A stretch of 64,000 bases of DNA from the NCBI GenBank assembly GCA_017543265.1, contig JAFYGI010000051.1:1-64000 (forward strand). The letters run 5' to 3'. The position numbers and the translations under genes are program-made. Shown one piece after another: positions 23,395-30,270 of the stretch (the stretch's first letter is position 1; each line of letters begins with the position of its first letter). This stretch comes from Bacillota bacterium (GTDB lineage: Bacteria > Bacillota > Clostridia > Lachnospirales > CAG-274). Below the pieces are notes generated by a model, which saw nothing but the letters and a program-made list of their open reading frames with translations, did not search any database and had not been told where the DNA came from.

Positions 23395-25305
23395 TCAAAT
23401 ATCCTTTAACCAATCCGTCGGTACCGCATCGCTTGGCATTCTCCAGTCGCCGCGCGGGCTGAGGCTGACCGAACCCACCTTGGGGCCGTCGGGCAGACAG
23501 CTGCGCTTGAACTGCTGACTAAAGAAGCGCCAATAGAAGTTTTTAAGCCACTTTTCAAGTGTTTCATCGTCGTATTTGTCCTTAAACGCCTGCTTTGCAA
23601 GGAAAAGTATCTTGTCCGCGGGGAAGGACATACGCATCATGTTGTAGAGGAAAAAGTCATGCAGCTCATACGGGCCGACATTGTCCTCCGTTATCTGGGT
23701 TATGTTGCCCTCCTTGTCGGGCGGGAGCAGCTCGGGCGAAACGGGCGTATCCAGCACATCGTAGAGTGCCACCTTCAAAAGCGGCTTGTCCGTGTAGTCC
23801 GCAACATATTTTACCAGATATTTTATAAGTGTTTTGGGTATGGACGCATTCACGCCGTACATACTCATGTGGTCGCCGTTGTAGGTCGCCCAGCCGAGCG
23901 CCAGCTCACTCAGGTCGCCCGTGCCCACAACAAAGCCGTTGTAGCGCCCCGCAATGTCCATAAGCACCTGCGTTCTCTCGCGTGCCTGGGAATTTTCGTA
24001 GGTAAGGTCGCGCACATACTTGCTGTGGCCTATATCGCCGAAATGCTGTAAAACGGCGTTTTGTATGTTTATCTCCATAAAGGTCGTGCCGAGTGCCTCG
24101 CACATTTTTACCGCGTTGTCGTGTGTCCTTTGGGAGGTACCGAAACAGGGCATGGTCACGGTTATTATATCCTTTTTGTCGCGGTTTAAAAGGTCAAACG
24201 CCCGCGCTGTCACAATAAGCGAAAGCGTGGAGTCAAGCCCGCCGCTTATGCCTATTACAACATGCTGCGCGTGAACGTGCTCTATACGCTTTTTAAGCCC
24301 CTGCGCCTGTATATCCATAATGGTCTTGCAGCGGTATTCGCGCCTGCCCTCGTCGGACGGCACAAAGGGGTGGGGATCCACAAAGCGGCGCAGGTCGGTG
24401 TTGTCCGCGGGTATATGCTCAAAGCAAACCGCGGTATGCTCCCTTGTGTCGGGGCGGAAGCTGGTGTTTTTGCGCCTGTGCGCCGCTATGCTCATAACAT
24501 CCGTGTCCGCATATATTATCCCGTTTTCAAACAGCGTGCTTTCCGCAAGGATATGGCCGTTTTCGGCAATTATATCATGTCCCGAGAACACCACGTCGGT
24601 CGTGCTTTCGCCGTCGCCCGCACAGGCGTAGATATAGCCGCAGATAAGCCGTCCCGACTGTCCCGAAACAAGGTCGCGGCGATACTCCGCCTTGCCCGTT
24701 ATCTCGTTGCCCGCCGAAAGATTGATGATGATATTTGCCCCCGCAAGTGCGTGGCGTATGGACGGCGGGTCGGGTGCCCAAAGATCCTCGCACAGCTCCG
24801 CCGCAAAGGTAAAATCCTTGTTGTTTTTGTCCCCGAAAATTATATCCGTGCCAAAGGGTATGTCCCGCTCGCCGCCTGCAATGCCGACATATCCGCTGTC
24901 CTTTGGTGCGGGTGAAAACCAGCGCATTTCGTAAAACTCGTTGTAGTTGGGAAGATAGGTCTTGGGTACAAGCCCCAATATCCTGCCCTTATGCAGGATC
25001 GCCGCACAGTTGTACAGCTTGTTTTTATACACAAAGGGCAGTCCTGCGGCAAATATCATTTCGATATCCGCAGTCTCCTTTGCAATTTCGGCAAGAGTCC
25101 TCTCCGCCTCGTCAATAAGCGCACTCTGCCCGAAAAGGTCGCCGCAGGTGTAGCCCGTTATGCAAAGCTCGGGCAGGACAAGCAGCTCGGCGCCGTTTCG
25201 GTATGCCTCGTTTACAGCCTTTAATATCTGCTGTTTGTTGTATGAGCAGCAGCCTACCTGTACCTTCGGTGTCGCTGCCGCCGTCCTGATATATCCGTAA
25301 CGCAT
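23395..25305 (-). CDS. nadE: Glutamine-dependent NAD+ synthetase
   Basis: Last step of NAD synthesis: amidation of deamido-NAD using glutamine. The 636-aa protein has an N-terminal nitrilase-type glutaminase (1-270) with the catalytic Glu in LPELCITGY, Lys in VPKTYLPNY, and Cys in ELCEDLWAP. The C-terminal ammonia-dependent synthetase (about 330-620) has the PP-loop GISGGLDSTLSL. GGAGGG precedes the ATG, and a promoter lies at 25340-25368. It starts the long minus-strand run down to 17188. Confidence 0.97.
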   Translation of the reverse strand: MRYGYIRTAAATPKVQVGCCSYNKQQILKAVNEAYRNGAELLVLPELCITGYTCGDLFGQSALIDEAERTLAEIAKETADIEMIFAAGLPFVYKNKLYNCAAILHKGRILGLVPKTYLPNYNEFYEMRWFSPAPKDSGYVGIAGGERDIPFGTDIIFGDKNNKDFTFAAELCEDLWAPDPPSIRHALAGANIIINLSAGNEITGKAEYRRDLVSGQSGRLICGYIYACAGDGESTTDVVFSGHDIIAENGHILAESTLFENGIIYADTDVMSIAAHRRKNTSFRPDTREHTAVCFEHIPADNTDLRRFVDPHPFVPSDEGRREYRCKTIMDIQAQGLKKRIEHVHAQHVVIGISGGLDSTLSLIVTARAFDLLNRDKKDIITVTMPCFGTSQRTHDNAVKMCEALGTTFMEINIQNAVLQHFGDIGHSKYVRDLTYENSQARERTQVLMDIAGRYNGFVVGTGDLSELALGWATYNGDHMSMYGVNASIPKTLIKYLVKYVADYTDKPLLKVALYDVLDTPVSPELLPPDKEGNITQITEDNVGPYELHDFFLYNMMRMSFPADKILFLAKQAFKDKYDDETLEKWLKNFYWRFFSQQFKRSCLPDGPKVGSVSLSPRGDWRMPSDAVPTDWLKDI

Positions 25306-25339
25306 CTCATCCCTCCGCTCGTTTTGTACTCATAAGATG

Positions 25340-25368
25340 ATTATACCATTAAACGAACGGTACTGCAA
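25340..25368 (-). promoter_or_regulatory. Promoter of nadE
   Basis: On the minus strand TTGCAG (25363-25368), 17-bp spacer, TATAAT (25340-25345), 35 bp upstream of the nadE start. Confidence 0.8.
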
Positions 25369-25479
25369 TTGTTTTTTTATATATGCATTCAAGGGTTCGG
25401 CTCTTTATGAAATGAATTCTTTTTATTTTTTATATTATTATATTTATTAATATTATTATATTATTAATTTATTATTATG

Positions 25480-25542
25480 TTTGCCCTTGGTTTGCCCTTC
25501 GTTTGCCCTTTGTTTGCCCTTCGTTTGCCCTTCGTTTGCCCA
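25480..25542. repeat. 11-bp tandem array, TTTGCCCTTCG type
   Basis: Five complete 11-bp units and one partial: TTTGCCCTTGG, TTTGCCCTTCG, TTTGCCCTTTG, then two more TTTGCCCTTCG. Two further units lie at 25590-25611. The period does not fit codons. Confidence 0.9.
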
Positions 25543-25700
25543 CTTTTCGGCAGTCATCTCTCGTGTGCCGCTTATACAGCGGCTTTGGGCTTGCCCTTCG
25601 TTTGCCCTTTTTTCGTGATTTTCTTTTCACTTGTTTGTACTTGGCATATTTTTTTACCATCGAGCCGTCTGTTTTTATGTTTGCCTTAAATTATTTTACC

Positions 25701-25755
25701 TTGAATTGCCCTTGAACTGCCCTTGAACTGCCCCCGAACTGCCCTTGAACTGCCC
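25701..25755. repeat. 11-bp tandem array, TTGAACTGCCC type
   Basis: Five 11-bp units with one or two changes each (TTGAATTGCCC, TTGAACTGCCC twice, CCGAACTGCCC, TTGAACTGCCC). A related single unit is near 25810. The shared GCCCTT core and period link it to the array at 25480. Confidence 0.9.
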
Positions 25756-25840
25756 CTTTTTTACCGCCCGCCCCCCGTACACCGCTTACATAGCCGCTTA
25801 CACCCCGCCCCTGAACTGCCCCTTTTCCGTTTACGGATAT

Positions 25841-25919
25841 AAAAAAGGACTCGCTTTGCAAGTCCCGAAAAAATAAAAAAACTATTTAATTTTACCTTGG
25901 GTTTTCCCCAACCTTTCAC
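25841..25919 (-). ncRNA. Candidate orphan small RNA (promoter plus terminator, no ORF)
   Basis: A minus-strand promoter (25926-25954) points at a terminator hairpin, GGACTTGC-AAA-GCGAGTCC (25865-25847), followed by TTTTTT (25846-25841). The unit would be about 79 nt. It also contains a TTGGG-GAAAA-CCCAA hairpin near its 5' end and a U/A-rich middle. No start codon with a ribosome site is inside. No known family was recognised. Confidence 0.55.
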
Positions 25920-25925
25920 ACTACC

Positions 25926-25954
25926 ATTATACCACAGTTGACGTATGTTTTCAA
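25926..25954 (-). promoter_or_regulatory. Promoter of candidate small RNA
   Basis: On the minus strand TTGAAA (25949-25954), 17-bp spacer, TATAAT (25926-25931). The -35 abuts the 10-bp AACGTT repeat array. Confidence 0.7.
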
Positions 25955-25960
25955 TCTGTT

Positions 25961-26000
25961 TTTCAACGTTTTTCAACGTTTTTTAACGTTTTTCAACGTT
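25961..26000. repeat. Four 10-bp repeats with AACGTT cores
   Basis: TTTCAACGTT, TTTCAACGTT, TTTTAACGTT, TTTCAACGTT in exact 10-bp register (25961-26000). Each has the palindrome AACGTT, so a dimeric protein could bind one helix face. Confidence 0.85.
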
Positions 26001-26067
26001 TTTTTTATGAAAAATACAGATTTTATATGTTTTTTGCCGTAAGTATTTTATTAATAACGGCAAGCCC

Positions 26068-26191
26068 CGCAAATAATTTCGGCTTACAGTGGGGGAACAA
26101 TCAACCGCAAAGATGGATGCGGACAATTGCGCAGCAATTGGCTTTTGGCTTTAGCCAAAAGTTGTGACACTGACGCCGAAAAACATTTGCG
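26068..26191. repeat. Palindromic dispersed element, long copy
   Basis: Ends are inverted repeats: CGCAAATAATTTCGGC (26068-26083) and GCCGAAAAACATTTGCG (26175-26191). Inside are three hairpins: CCGCA/TGCGG, AATTGC/GCAATT, and CTTTTGGC/GCCAAAAG. A short copy is at 55865-55920. No ORF; it resembles a MITE or REP-type sequence. Confidence 0.75.
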
Positions 26192-26250
26192 TTTTTGCCT
26201 GCCGGCGTTGTCGCATACGTTTCGTTTGTTATAATACTGCTTACAGCACA

Positions 26251-26270
26251 GCTTGTAAACGTTTATAAGC
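26251..26270. repeat. Near-perfect 20-bp palindrome
   Basis: GCTTGTAAAC followed by GTTTATAAGC: nine of ten pairs match. It lies about 110 bp upstream of the transporter promoter. Could be an operator; no family recognised. Confidence 0.5.
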
Positions 26271-26378
26271 AACTTAAACTTGGCTCCCCTGAAAGGCGTG
26301 TGCCGCGAAGCGGGAGGCTCGGTCGCTTTGCTCCCTCGGCTAATGCAAAAAACGGGAAAAGGCAAAAGTATTTTTTCC

Positions 26379-26407
26379 TTGCCAAGGCCGCGAAATGGTG
26401 GTATAAT
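26379..26407 (+). promoter_or_regulatory. Promoter of DMT transporter
   Basis: TTGCCA (26379-26384), 17-bp spacer, TATAAT (26402-26407), 35 bp upstream of the ATG at 26442. Confidence 0.8.
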
Positions 26408-26441
26408 ATCAATGTTGCTGAAAAACGAAAAGGCGGGACGT

Positions 26442-27377
26442 ATGGACAGAGAGCAGAAGGAAAGAGCCTTTTACACCAAAAAGGCTGTTATATTGATAAT
26501 AGCGGTAATAGCCATGGCTCTGTGGGGCAGTGCGTTCCCTGCGATAAAGATAGGCTATGAGGTATTTCGCATCACGGACGGCACGGCAGCGGACAAGCTG
26601 GTGTTTGCGGGGGTACGGTTTATACTGGCGGGACTTTTGGTGACGGCGTACAACTGCGCGGCAAGCAGAAGCCTTGTACTGCCGCAAAAAAAGGATGCAC
26701 GCGGCATAATACTGCTGGCGCTGGTGCAGACGTGGCTGGAGTATATCTTTTTTTACATCAGCCTTACGCATCTTTCGGGCGTAAAGGGCAGTATAATAAA
26801 CGCAATGGGCAACTTTTTTGCCGTGATACTGGCGGCGATATTCCTTAAAAACGACAAAATGACGCTTGCAAAGGTGGCAGGCTGTGCGCTCGGCTTTGCG
26901 GGCATAGTTATCTGCAATCTCGGCGGCGGTATAGAGTCGGGGTTTTCGCTGATGGGCGAGGGCTTTATGATGCTGGCTGCCTTTTGCTTTGCAATGGGCG
27001 GTGTCATTACCAAAATTTACGCACAGGGCACCGAGCCTGCCGTGCTGACGGGCTCTCAGCTTGCACTCGGCGGCGTTATGCTGTGTGTGACGGGTGCGGC
27101 CTTTGGCGGCAGGATAGCGTTTTACGGCATGGGCTGTGTGTGGAGCATGGCATATCTGGCGGTACTGTCCGCGCTGGCGTTTACGCTGTGGGCAAAGCTG
27201 ATAAAATATAACCCCGTGGGCAAGATATCACTTTTCGGGTTTTTGAACCCCGTTTTCGGCGTTATTCTGTCGGGGATATTCCTCGGCGAAAATTTCTTTG
27301 ATATACGTCCCGTTGCCGCACTTGTCATGGTCTGCGTGGGTATATATATAGTTAATTATCGAAAAGAGAGCCAATAA
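26442..27377 (+). CDS. DMT-family transporter (EamA)
   Basis: Ten-helix drug/metabolite exporter of 311 aa, with two EamA repeats (about 18-155 and 170-305). Helix 1 contains ALWGSAFPAIKIGYE; the second repeat ends ILSGIFLGENFFDIRPV, the usual EamA sequence ahead of the last helix. ATG 26442 is preferred because the promoter -10 at 26402-26407 excludes longer forms. The ribosome site is weak (AGGCGG). Substrate unknown; family members export amino acids, nucleobases or metabolites. Confidence 0.88.
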   Translation: MDREQKERAFYTKKAVILIIAVIAMALWGSAFPAIKIGYEVFRITDGTAADKLVFAGVRFILAGLLVTAYNCAASRSLVLPQKKDARGIILLALVQTWLEYIFFYISLTHLSGVKGSIINAMGNFFAVILAAIFLKNDKMTLAKVAGCALGFAGIVICNLGGGIESGFSLMGEGFMMLAAFCFAMGGVITKIYAQGTEPAVLTGSQLALGGVMLCVTGAAFGGRIAFYGMGCVWSMAYLAVLSALAFTLWAKLIKYNPVGKISLFGFLNPVFGVILSGIFLGENFFDIRPVAALVMVCVGIYIVNYRKESQ

Positions 27378-27434
27378 GACCTTGGCGAAAATGTAATTTT
27401 TCGCCGGAGGCCGTAGGCCAATAAGGCCTTTTGT

Positions 27435-27506
27435 GCGCCCTTAGCTTAATGGATAGAGCATTCGACTCCGGATCGGAAGGTAGGGGTTCGATTCCCCCAG
27501 GGCGCA
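27435..27506 (+). tRNA. tRNA-Arg (CCG)
   Basis: Acceptor GCGCCCT pairs with AGGGCGC; D-arm GCTT/GAGC; anticodon stem TTCGA/TCGGA around loop CTCCGGA, giving anticodon CCG. T-loop TTCGATT. One A-C mismatch is seen in the outer T-stem pair. CCA is not encoded. Confidence 0.93.
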
Positions 27507-27510
27507 GTAC

Positions 27511-27573
27511 AAAAACAGCGGATATATCTCAAATGCGGGCTTTCCCGCAGGGAAGAGATATATCCGCTTTTTT
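27511..27573. terminator. Two-way terminator after tRNA-Arg
   Basis: AAAAACAGCGGATATATCTC pairs with GAGATATATCCGCTTTTTT, enclosing a second hairpin, TGCGGG/CCCGCA. It also serves the convergent micro-gene ending at 27581. Arms match the hairpin at 17122-17167. Confidence 0.88.
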
Positions 27574-27580
27574 AATGACG

Positions 27581-27715
27581 TTATCTGTCCTTGGGCAGCT
27601 CGTATGCCCCTATCAATGCTTTTTGCAGTATATATGCGGCATCGCCGGCGGTGACAAAGTTATCCGTGTCCGCATAGACGTTTGCGCACGCCGCCGATAT
27701 CCTGCTTTTTATCAT
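27581..27715 (-). CDS. Stand-alone dockerin-like micro-gene
   Basis: A 44-aa product. Residues 15-41 (ADTDNFVTAGDAAYILQKAL onward, then IGAYELP) match the calcium-loop/helix half-repeat seen at the C terminus of secreted ruminococcal proteins and in dockerins (DxDxxxTAxDAAxxLQ). No signal peptide is present and only one repeat. It has a GGGAGG site 7 bp before ATG and a strong promoter (27760-27788), so it appears to be a real transcription unit, not debris. Function unknown; a calcium-binding or docking peptide is a guess. Confidence 0.65.
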   Translation of the reverse strand: MIKSRISAACANVYADTDNFVTAGDAAYILQKALIGAYELPKDR

Positions 27716-27759
27716 GTGTATACCTCCCTTGTCGTTTTATCCGTTTTGTATTATCTATT

Positions 27760-27788
27760 ATTATAATCCCTTTCGGGGAAACGGTCAA
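27760..27788 (-). promoter_or_regulatory. Promoter of dockerin-like micro-gene
   Basis: On the minus strand TTGACC (27783-27788), 17-bp spacer containing TCCC/GGGA, TATAAT (27760-27765). Divergent from the DUF1015 promoter. Confidence 0.8.
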
Positions 27789-27885
27789 GACGGGGGATTT
27801 TTGCGTTTTTGCCGTCGGCGTTATTGCGGCTCACCAAAATCCCTGCCGTTATTAACAAAAACCGAAAAGTCAAATGATTATCATA

Positions 27886-27915
27886 TTGAAATCCACCCCC
27901 GATATATGGTATAAT
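27886..27915 (+). promoter_or_regulatory. Promoter of DUF1015 gene
   Basis: TTGAAA (27886-27891), 18-bp spacer, TATAAT (27910-27915). Confidence 0.72.
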
Positions 27916-27968
27916 GTAAGCATAAATGTAAACTTTTCCGCGCAAGCGGTTTATCAAGGAGGTACTAT

Positions 27969-29204
27969 ATGTCAGTATTACGCGCGTTCAAGGGTTATCG
28001 TCCCACGGCAGAGCTTTGTCCCAAGGTGGCCGCTCTGCCCTACGATGTTATGTCCTCGGCAGAGGCAAGGGAGATGGTAAAGGGCGACCCCTATTCGTTT
28101 TTACACGTTGACAGGGCGGAGATAGATCTGGATCCGTCCGTTGACATCTACAGCCCGCAGGTCTACCAAAAGGCGGCGGACAACCTTAAAAAGATGATAG
28201 ATGACGGCATCTACATCCAAGACAAGGAGCCCTGTATGTACATCTACCGTCTTACCATGGACGGCAGGAGCCAGACGGGTCTTGTTGCCTGTGCTTCGAT
28301 AGACGAGTATATCGAAAACAAGATAAAAAAGCACGAGCTTACACGCGAGGACAAGGAGCAGGACAGAATTCGCCACGTTGACACCTGCAACGCCAACACG
28401 GGCCCCATTTTCCTTACCTACCGCGCAAAGGACGATATAGACGCACTTATTGCGGCCGAGACTGCAAAGAACCCCGTTTACGACTTTGTGTCCGATGACG
28501 GCGTGGGACATACCGTTTGGGTAATATCCGACAAGGCCGTTATTTCGGCGCTTGAGGGTGCATTTGCAAAGGTGCCCGCGCTTTATATCGCGGACGGCCA
28601 CCACAGAAACGCATCGGCGGTAAAGGTAGGCCTTAAACGCCGCGGTGACGGGGATTACGACAAAAACGCGGAGTTCAACTTCTATCTTGCGGTAGCCTTC
28701 CCCGACAAGCAGCTTCACATCATGGACTACAACCGTGTTGTAAAGGACCTTAACGGCAGGACAAAGGAGCAGTTCCTTGACGAGATATCAAAGTGCTTTG
28801 ACGTTAAAAAGGCGGAGGACGGACACCCCAAAAAGGCGCTGGACTTCGGTATGTACCTTGACGGAGCATGGTATATGCTTACGGCAAAGTCGGGCAGCTT
28901 CGATGCGGCCGACCCCGTTGGCAGCCTTGATGTTTCCATACTGCAAAACAACCTGCTTGCGCCCGTGCTGGGCATAGGCGACCCGCGCACCGACAGCCGT
29001 ATTGCGTTTGTCGGCGGCATACGCTGTCTGGAGGAGCTTGTCAGGCTTGTGGACAGCGGCAAAATGGCCGTTGCCTTTGCAATGTATCCCACAAGTGTTG
29101 CACAGCTTATGGAAATTGCGGATGCGGGCAAGATAATGCCGCCCAAATCCACATGGTTTGAGCCCAAGCTGCGCAGCGGTATTTTCATCCACGAATTGAG
29201 CTGA
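27969..29204 (+). CDS. DUF1015-family protein
   Basis: 411-aa cytoplasmic protein of the DUF1015 family, common in Clostridia, often near serine biosynthesis genes. Typical segments: N-terminal AFKGYRPT...LPYDVM (about 5-28), FLHVDRAEID (about 44-53), and the signature IADGHHRNASA (about 205-215). The end segment is a conserved PPKSTWFEPKLRSGI. Biochemical function is not established. An AAGGAGG ribosome site precedes ATG 27969. No neighbouring serine gene is seen, though glyA lies far downstream at 62909. Confidence 0.9.
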   Translation: MSVLRAFKGYRPTAELCPKVAALPYDVMSSAEAREMVKGDPYSFLHVDRAEIDLDPSVDIYSPQVYQKAADNLKKMIDDGIYIQDKEPCMYIYRLTMDGRSQTGLVACASIDEYIENKIKKHELTREDKEQDRIRHVDTCNANTGPIFLTYRAKDDIDALIAAETAKNPVYDFVSDDGVGHTVWVISDKAVISALEGAFAKVPALYIADGHHRNASAVKVGLKRRGDGDYDKNAEFNFYLAVAFPDKQLHIMDYNRVVKDLNGRTKEQFLDEISKCFDVKKAEDGHPKKALDFGMYLDGAWYMLTAKSGSFDAADPVGSLDVSILQNNLLAPVLGIGDPRTDSRIAFVGGIRCLEELVRLVDSGKMAVAFAMYPTSVAQLMEIADAGKIMPPKSTWFEPKLRSGIFIHELS

Positions 29205-29208
29205 TAAA

Positions 29209-30270
29209 ATGAAATTTATACACTGTGCCGATATACATCTCGGCTCACGCATGGATTCACGGCTGCCCGCCGACAAGGCGCTCACGCGCAGGGCGGAGGT
29301 GCGCAAAAGCTTTTTGTCCATGCTGGACTATGCACGGCAGCGGGATATATCACTTATCGTAATGGCGGGGGACGTTTTTGACGGCGATACTCCCGCCATT
29401 TCCGACAAGGAGTTTTTCTACGATGCCGTGAAGGCCCATGCGGATATTGATTTTTTGTATCTGCGCGGCAACCACGACAGCCAAGGTGCCTATAAAAACG
29501 ACAGTATCGAAAATTTAAAGACGTTTTCCGACAGCCTTACGCACTATGACCGCGGTGATGTGCATTTTTACGGCATAGAGCTTACTGCACAAAACCACAC
29601 GGACTTTTACGACAGTCTTTCGCTGCCCGAAAGCGGCAAAAACATACTTATTTTACACGGTCAGACAGGCTCTTCCCAAGGGGAGGGTCTTATTTCGCTG
29701 CCGCTTTTGCGCGGCAAGGGCATAGATTACCTTGCACTCGGGCATATACACTCTTTTAAGACGGACAATCTGGACGAGCGCGGCATTTACGCCTACAGCG
29801 GCTGTCTTGAGGGACGGGGCTTTGACGAGACGGGCGAAAAGGGCTTTCTGGTCGTGGATACCTCGGATATGCGCCCCGAATTTGTGCCGTGTGCCGCACG
29901 CACCATACACGAAATAGAGGTACCGCTTGACGACACCCACAGCGTATACGAGGCTTTGACGGCTGTTCGGGACAAAACCGCGCTTCCAAAAAAGGATATC
30001 GTGCGCGTTATCCTCACGGGCGAAACGGATTACGACACCGACACCCTTGTAAACGATGTCCTTTCGCAGCTTACGCCGAATTTTTTCTTTGCATCGGTCA
30101 AAAACAAAAGCAGCCGCCGCATAGACATCTCGCTTTACAAGGACGAAATATCCCTGCGCGGGGAATTTGTGCGCACCGTGACCCAAAGCCCCGACTACAG
30201 CGATGAGGAAAAGCGGCTTATCCTCGAAACGGGGCTTAAAGCACTGGCGGGGAGGGAAATAACGGTATGA
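29209..30270 (+). CDS. SbcD/YhaO-like metallophosphoesterase nuclease
   Basis: DNA repair exonuclease subunit (353 aa) of the Mre11/SbcD/YhaO class. Metal motifs are intact: FIHCADIHLGSRMDS (3-17), VMAGDVFDGD (about 51-60), LRGNHDSQG (about 86-94), LHGQTG (about 148), and LGHIHSF (about 179-185). The C-terminal capping part is less conserved. It follows DUF1015 by 4 bp. It overlaps the next gene by 4 bp, which encodes the matching ATPase, so the two are a Mre11/Rad50-like pair. Confidence 0.93.
   Translation: MKFIHCADIHLGSRMDSRLPADKALTRRAEVRKSFLSMLDYARQRDISLIVMAGDVFDGDTPAISDKEFFYDAVKAHADIDFLYLRGNHDSQGAYKNDSIENLKTFSDSLTHYDRGDVHFYGIELTAQNHTDFYDSLSLPESGKNILILHGQTGSSQGEGLISLPLLRGKGIDYLALGHIHSFKTDNLDERGIYAYSGCLEGRGFDETGEKGFLVVDTSDMRPEFVPCAARTIHEIEVPLDDTHSVYEALTAVRDKTALPKKDIVRVILTGETDYDTDTLVNDVLSQLTPNFFFASVKNKSSRRIDISLYKDEISLRGEFVRTVTQSPDYSDEEKRLILETGLKALAGREITV

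Larger units (their letters stand above)
25306..26441. other. Gene-free, repeat-rich region
   Basis: 1.1 kb with no convincing protein gene. It holds AT-rich sequence (25370-25478), two 11-bp repeat arrays, a candidate small RNA unit, a 10-bp repeat array, a palindromic element, a near-perfect 20-bp palindrome (26251-26270), and the transporter promoter. Open frames seen here are translations of the repeats. Confidence 0.8.

Noticed and set aside
25475-25660. 61-aa minus-strand ORF
   Set aside because: It is a translation of the 11-bp repeats with no ribosome site.
25480-25755. CRISPR array
   Set aside because: The units are 11 bp and contiguous, with no spacers, and no cas genes are present.
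25761-25976. 71-aa minus-strand ORF across the small-RNA region
   Set aside because: It starts upstream of the promoter -10 and reads through the terminator, with basic low-complexity residues. Not a gene.
26280-26341. Extended N terminus of the DMT transporter
   Set aside because: The promoter -10 at 26402-26407 is inside this extension. The region looks like a degenerate palindromic repeat.
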